From NCBI GenBank assembly GCA_934725015.1, contig CAKVAS010000039.1, positions 1 through 6,883 on the forward strand: a stretch of DNA of 6,883 bases, written 5' to 3'. The DNA is from an uncultured Bacteroidales bacterium. Its GTDB lineage: Bacteria; Bacteroidota; Bacteroidia; Bacteroidales; UBA932. The translations under genes were made by a program, and so were the position numbers. Numbering within the stretch: position 1 is the stretch's first letter; every line of letters starts with the position of its first letter. This document shows, in pieces, positions 5,088 to 6,883 of this stretch. The notes beneath the pieces were generated by a model. It was given only the letters and a program-made list of their open reading frames with translations. It was not told where the DNA came from and ran no database searches.

Positions 5088-5435
5088 TCATTCCCCGAGG
5101 ACATAGACATCCTCGTCCGGGGCGGAGAAGAAGAACTTCTCGCGCGCGAACTTTTCAAGGGAGTCACGGCTGGTCCTCAGGTCATTGATGCGTCCGTCCA
5201 TTTCGACGGTCTTTTCCTCATATTCCCGAATCTGACGGTTCATCGACACAATTTCGGCCTTGGCCCGAATCCAGCTGATGAACGTGTTTCCGTGTCCGAA
5301 GGTCCAGGCATAGAGGAATACCGCCAGAACCACCGCCGCAAAGCACAGAAATGACTTTTTCGGCTCCCTGAGAGCCTCCCTCAGATTTCCGAAAGCACCC
5401 CTTATCTTCTCAAATATATCCCTAATTCTGCTCAA
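5088..5435 (-). CDS. FtsB/DivIC-type septum formation initiator protein
   Basis: About 115 residues from the proposed TTG start. The layout is that of FtsB/DivIC: a cytosolic basic N-terminus, one membrane helix (about 28-46, SFLCFAAVVLAVFLYAWTFG), then an extracytoplasmic coiled coil (about 54-97, with NRQIREYEEKTVEMDGRIND). A compact C-terminal tail FAREKFFFSAPDEDVYVL parallels the family's AREKLG...GE.VY ending. FtsB-type proteins join FtsL and FtsQ/DivIB in the divisome and help activate septal peptidoglycan synthesis. There is no in-frame ATG before the membrane helix. The frame opens further to a TTG at 5465, but that codon overlaps the -7 element TAATTTTG. I therefore take TTG 5435 (MSRIRDIFEK) as the start. 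The gene diverges from the nucleotidyltransferase at 5586, with no partner division gene in view. Confidence 0.85.
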   Translation of the reverse strand: MSRIRDIFEKIRGAFGNLREALREPKKSFLCFAAVVLAVFLYAWTFGHGNTFISWIRAKAEIVSMNRQIREYEEKTVEMDGRINDLRTSRDSLEKFAREKFFFSAPDEDVYVLGE

Positions 5436-5462
5436 AACAAAAAAAATTACCGCATATCTCTG

Positions 5463-5480
5463 CAAAATTAACTATTTTTG
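5463..5480. promoter_or_regulatory. Back-to-back -7 elements for the divergent genes
   Basis: TAATTTTG on the minus strand (5463-5470) and TATTTTTG on the plus strand (5473-5480) are both TAnnTTTG matches facing away from each other, 2 bp apart. The minus element would serve the FtsB/DivIC-like gene (28 bp to its TTG start) and the plus element the nucleotidyltransferase (105 bp to its ATG). Neither has a TTG at the expected -33 position, so both are tentative. Confidence 0.4.
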
Positions 5481-5505
5481 TAGGATTTTGAGACTTTGTT
5501 CCGCA

Positions 5506-5530
5506 ATTTTATGCGAAATATGCGTAAAAT
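5506..5530. promoter_or_regulatory. Imperfect dyad with TATGCG direct repeat upstream of the nucleotidyltransferase
   Basis: ATTTTA (5506-5511) and TAAAAT (5525-5530) are inverted arms. Between and across them TATGCG occurs twice, 9 bp apart (5510 and 5519). It lies 56 bp before the ATG at 5586 and might be an operator. Confidence 0.3.
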
Positions 5531-5585
5531 CCGTGAACCGGGCTCACATATAAAATAAGGAATATAACTTAATAAAACAATTATT

Positions 5586-6515
5586 ATGAAACCTACACTT
5601 CTTGTACTTGCAGCCGGAATGGGCAGCCGTTACGGCGGACTTAAGCAGATGGACGGACTCGGCCCGAACGGCGAGACAATCATCGACTATTCTATCTATG
5701 ACGCCGTACAGGCCGGATTCGGAAAGGTCGTTTATATCGTCAGGGAATATTTCCTTGAGGACTTCAAGAAGCACGTCGCGGAAAGGTACAGCCATGTGAA
5801 ATGCCTCGACGGCACCCCGCTCCAGTTTGATTTCGTGATTCAGGAACTCGACAAGATTCCGGCAGGATTCGCTCTCAACCCTGAGCGCGTGAAGCCTTGG
5901 GGAACCAACCACGCCGTGCTTATGGCCAAGGACGTCATTCACGAGCCGTTCGCCGTCATCAACGGTGACGACTACTACGGAAAGGAATCATTCAAGGTTC
6001 TCGCCGACTGGTTCAAGAAGAACGAGGGCTCGACGGGTAAATATGCTCTCGTGGGCTTCGAGATTGACAACACGCTCTCTGACTCCGGCACGGTGTCACG
6101 CGGAATCGGAACTGCCGACGAGAACGGCTTCCTTACTCATGTCGAGGAACATCACAATGTCATCCGTCAGGCCGACGGAAAGATTCACGCGACGAACAGC
6201 GAGGGAGAGGACGTCATCCTTGCGGACAAGGCTCTCTGTTCCATGAATATGTGGGGCTTCACGCCTGACTACTTTGAGAAGAGCGAAAAAGTCTTCGTTG
6301 ACTTCCTCAAGGAGAACATCAACGAGCTCAAGGCCGAGTTCTACATCCCGAATGCGGTTGACACCCTCATAAAGAAGGGAGCGGCAAGCTGCGAGCTCAT
6401 CTCAACCCCTTCACGCTGGTTCGGCGTCACCTATCAGGCCGACAGGCAGGGCGTGGTTGACAAGTTCAAGGAGTTTGCGGAGAAGGGCATCTATCCAACC
6501 CCATTGTATAAATAA
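5586..6515 (+). CDS. Sugar-phosphate nucleotidyltransferase-like enzyme (NTP_transferase fold)
   Basis: The 309-residue protein opens with the nucleotide-binding signature LLVLAAGMGSRYGGLKQ (residues 5-21). This is the G-x-G-x-R...K loop of NDP-sugar pyrophosphorylases, with R15 and K20 as expected catalytic or phosphate-contacting residues. PWGTNHAV (104-111) matches the GT..A base-recognition segment. VINGDDYYG (124-132) is the acidic metal-binding motif. The expected chemistry is transfer of a nucleotidyl group from an NTP to a phosphorylated sugar or alcohol, releasing pyrophosphate, in the cytosol. The sugar and nucleotide cannot be named. The C-terminal part (about 230-309) lacks an obvious left-handed beta-helix, so it is not a GlmU-type bifunctional enzyme. 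ATG 5586 starts exactly at the fold's first strand. No sugar-kinase partner lies in the window. The stop codon TAA (6513-6515) touches a tandem repeat array. Confidence 0.88.
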   Translation: MKPTLLVLAAGMGSRYGGLKQMDGLGPNGETIIDYSIYDAVQAGFGKVVYIVREYFLEDFKKHVAERYSHVKCLDGTPLQFDFVIQELDKIPAGFALNPERVKPWGTNHAVLMAKDVIHEPFAVINGDDYYGKESFKVLADWFKKNEGSTGKYALVGFEIDNTLSDSGTVSRGIGTADENGFLTHVEEHHNVIRQADGKIHATNSEGEDVILADKALCSMNMWGFTPDYFEKSEKVFVDFLKENINELKAEFYIPNAVDTLIKKGAASCELISTPSRWFGVTYQADRQGVVDKFKEFAEKGIYPTPLYK

Positions 6516-6709
6516 CGGGGCGAAGAAGTTACGGGGCGAAGAAAAAGCGACCTGCTTCGTTGCAAGTGAATTTCAAATCCTCACACATAACGGGGCGAAG
6601 AAAAAGCGACCTGCTTCGTTGCAAGTGGATTTCAAATCCTCACACATAACGGGGCGAAGAAAAAGCGACCTGCTTCGTTGCATGGGGATTTCAAATCCTC
6701 ACAACCATA
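6515..6709. repeat. Tandem array of a 59-bp unit (about 3.3 copies)
   Basis: A 16-bp partial copy (6515-6530, ACGGGGCGAAGAAGTT) is followed by full copies starting at 6531, 6590 and 6649, each opening ACGGGGCGAAGAAAAAGCGA and period 59. Copies 1 and 2 differ only at GTGAAT/GTGGAT. Copy 3 carries CATGGGG in place of CAAGTGG and runs into CACAACCATA. Each unit can form the small stem CGAAG...CTTCG. The array begins at the last base of the nucleotidyltransferase stop codon and has no unique spacers, so it is not CRISPR. No coding frame is supported from 6516 to the window end. Confidence 0.93.
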
Positions 6710-6734
6710 AGGTTGCTCCGGTGTTGAAATCCCC
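6684..6734. terminator. Long inverted repeat at the end of the 59-bp array, possible terminator
   Basis: GGGGATTTCAA (6684-6694) pairs perfectly with TTGAAATCCCC (6724-6734), and GCA/TGC just outside can extend it with a bulge. Inside, CAACC-ATAA-GGTTG (6702-6715) forms a second hairpin. The plus strand continues into a pyrimidine-rich stretch (CATCTTTTTCTTCATCCCCT), so the structure may end the nucleotidyltransferase transcript. The CATGGGG variation of copy 3 creates the left arm. Confidence 0.5.
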
Positions 6735-6793
6735 AGTGCGCCTTGCATCTCATCTTTTTCTTCATCCCCTCTCTTTAATAAGTAGTCCATAAA

Positions 6794-6883
6794 AACAATT
6801 TGATTGAACAATTTGATTGAACAATTTGATTGAACAATTTGATTGAACAATTTGATTGAACAATTTGATTGAACAATTTGATT
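6794..6883. repeat. 13-bp minisatellite, about 6.9 copies, cut by the window edge
   Basis: AACAATTTGATTG repeats perfectly from 6794 to the last base. Each unit contains the small dyad CAAT-TTG-ATTG. The 13-bp period is not a multiple of three, and frames crossing it are not credible proteins. The array continues beyond the window, so its true copy number is unknown. Confidence 0.95.

Noticed and set aside
6632..6850. Minus-strand 72-residue frame rich in FNQIV repeats
   Set aside because: It is built from the 13-bp minisatellite and the inverted repeat, starts inside the satellite and has no promoter or domain.
6515..6883. CRISPR array
   Set aside because: The 59-bp and 13-bp units repeat head to tail with no unique spacers between them, and no cas gene is present.

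Overview
The window looks like a chromosomal segment from a Bacteroidales-type bacterium (phylum Bacteroidota). The evidence is fourfold. Several promoters fit the Bacteroidota sigma-ABfr layout (a TTG-type -33 element, a 19-20 bp spacer and TAnnTTTG at -7). Shine-Dalgarno sequences are largely absent. Dispersed repeats of the TCATTCCGAGCG...GGAGTGAAGTCGAG type are present. The genes are fairly GC-rich, while intergenic DNA is AT-rich or repetitive. The genus cannot be read from the sequence alone.

Left part (1-2284): two minus-strand tRNA genes, tRNA-Gln(CTG) then tRNA-Met(CAT) cut by the window edge, share one good promoter. A minus-strand HdeD/DUF308-type six-helix membrane protein follows. 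A divergent intergenic region with a -7 element and inverted repeats precedes a plus-strand small exported protein of unknown function. Next comes a plus-strand two-helix membrane protein whose helical hairpin resembles half of a DUF308 repeat. A strong bidirectional-looking terminator at 2253-2284 closes this block.

Middle part (2285-5060): all genes are on the minus strand. In transcription order they are a 47-residue exported or membrane-anchored microprotein, a LysR-type regulator with its own promoter and palindromes, and an AspT/YidE/YbjL-family membrane transporter. The transporter keeps both duplicated membrane halves but lacks the central RCK_C (TrkA-C) regulatory domains of the classical family. 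A 70-bp direct repeat plus inverted arm lies between the regulator and the transporter. The order suggests, without proving it, that the regulator controls the transporter.

Right part (5061-6883): an FtsB/DivIC-type septum protein (minus strand, probable TTG start) diverges from a sugar-nucleotidyltransferase-like enzyme (plus strand). The enzyme gene runs directly into three tandem copies of a 59-bp unit, then a long inverted repeat, and the window ends inside a 13-bp minisatellite of about seven copies.

I found no mobile element, CRISPR array, defence system or biosynthetic cluster. Most of the window is ordinary housekeeping or hypothetical sequence. The points most worth a second look are the microprotein missed by length-filtered ORF calling, the RCK-less transporter, the DUF308-like half-unit protein, and the repeat families.
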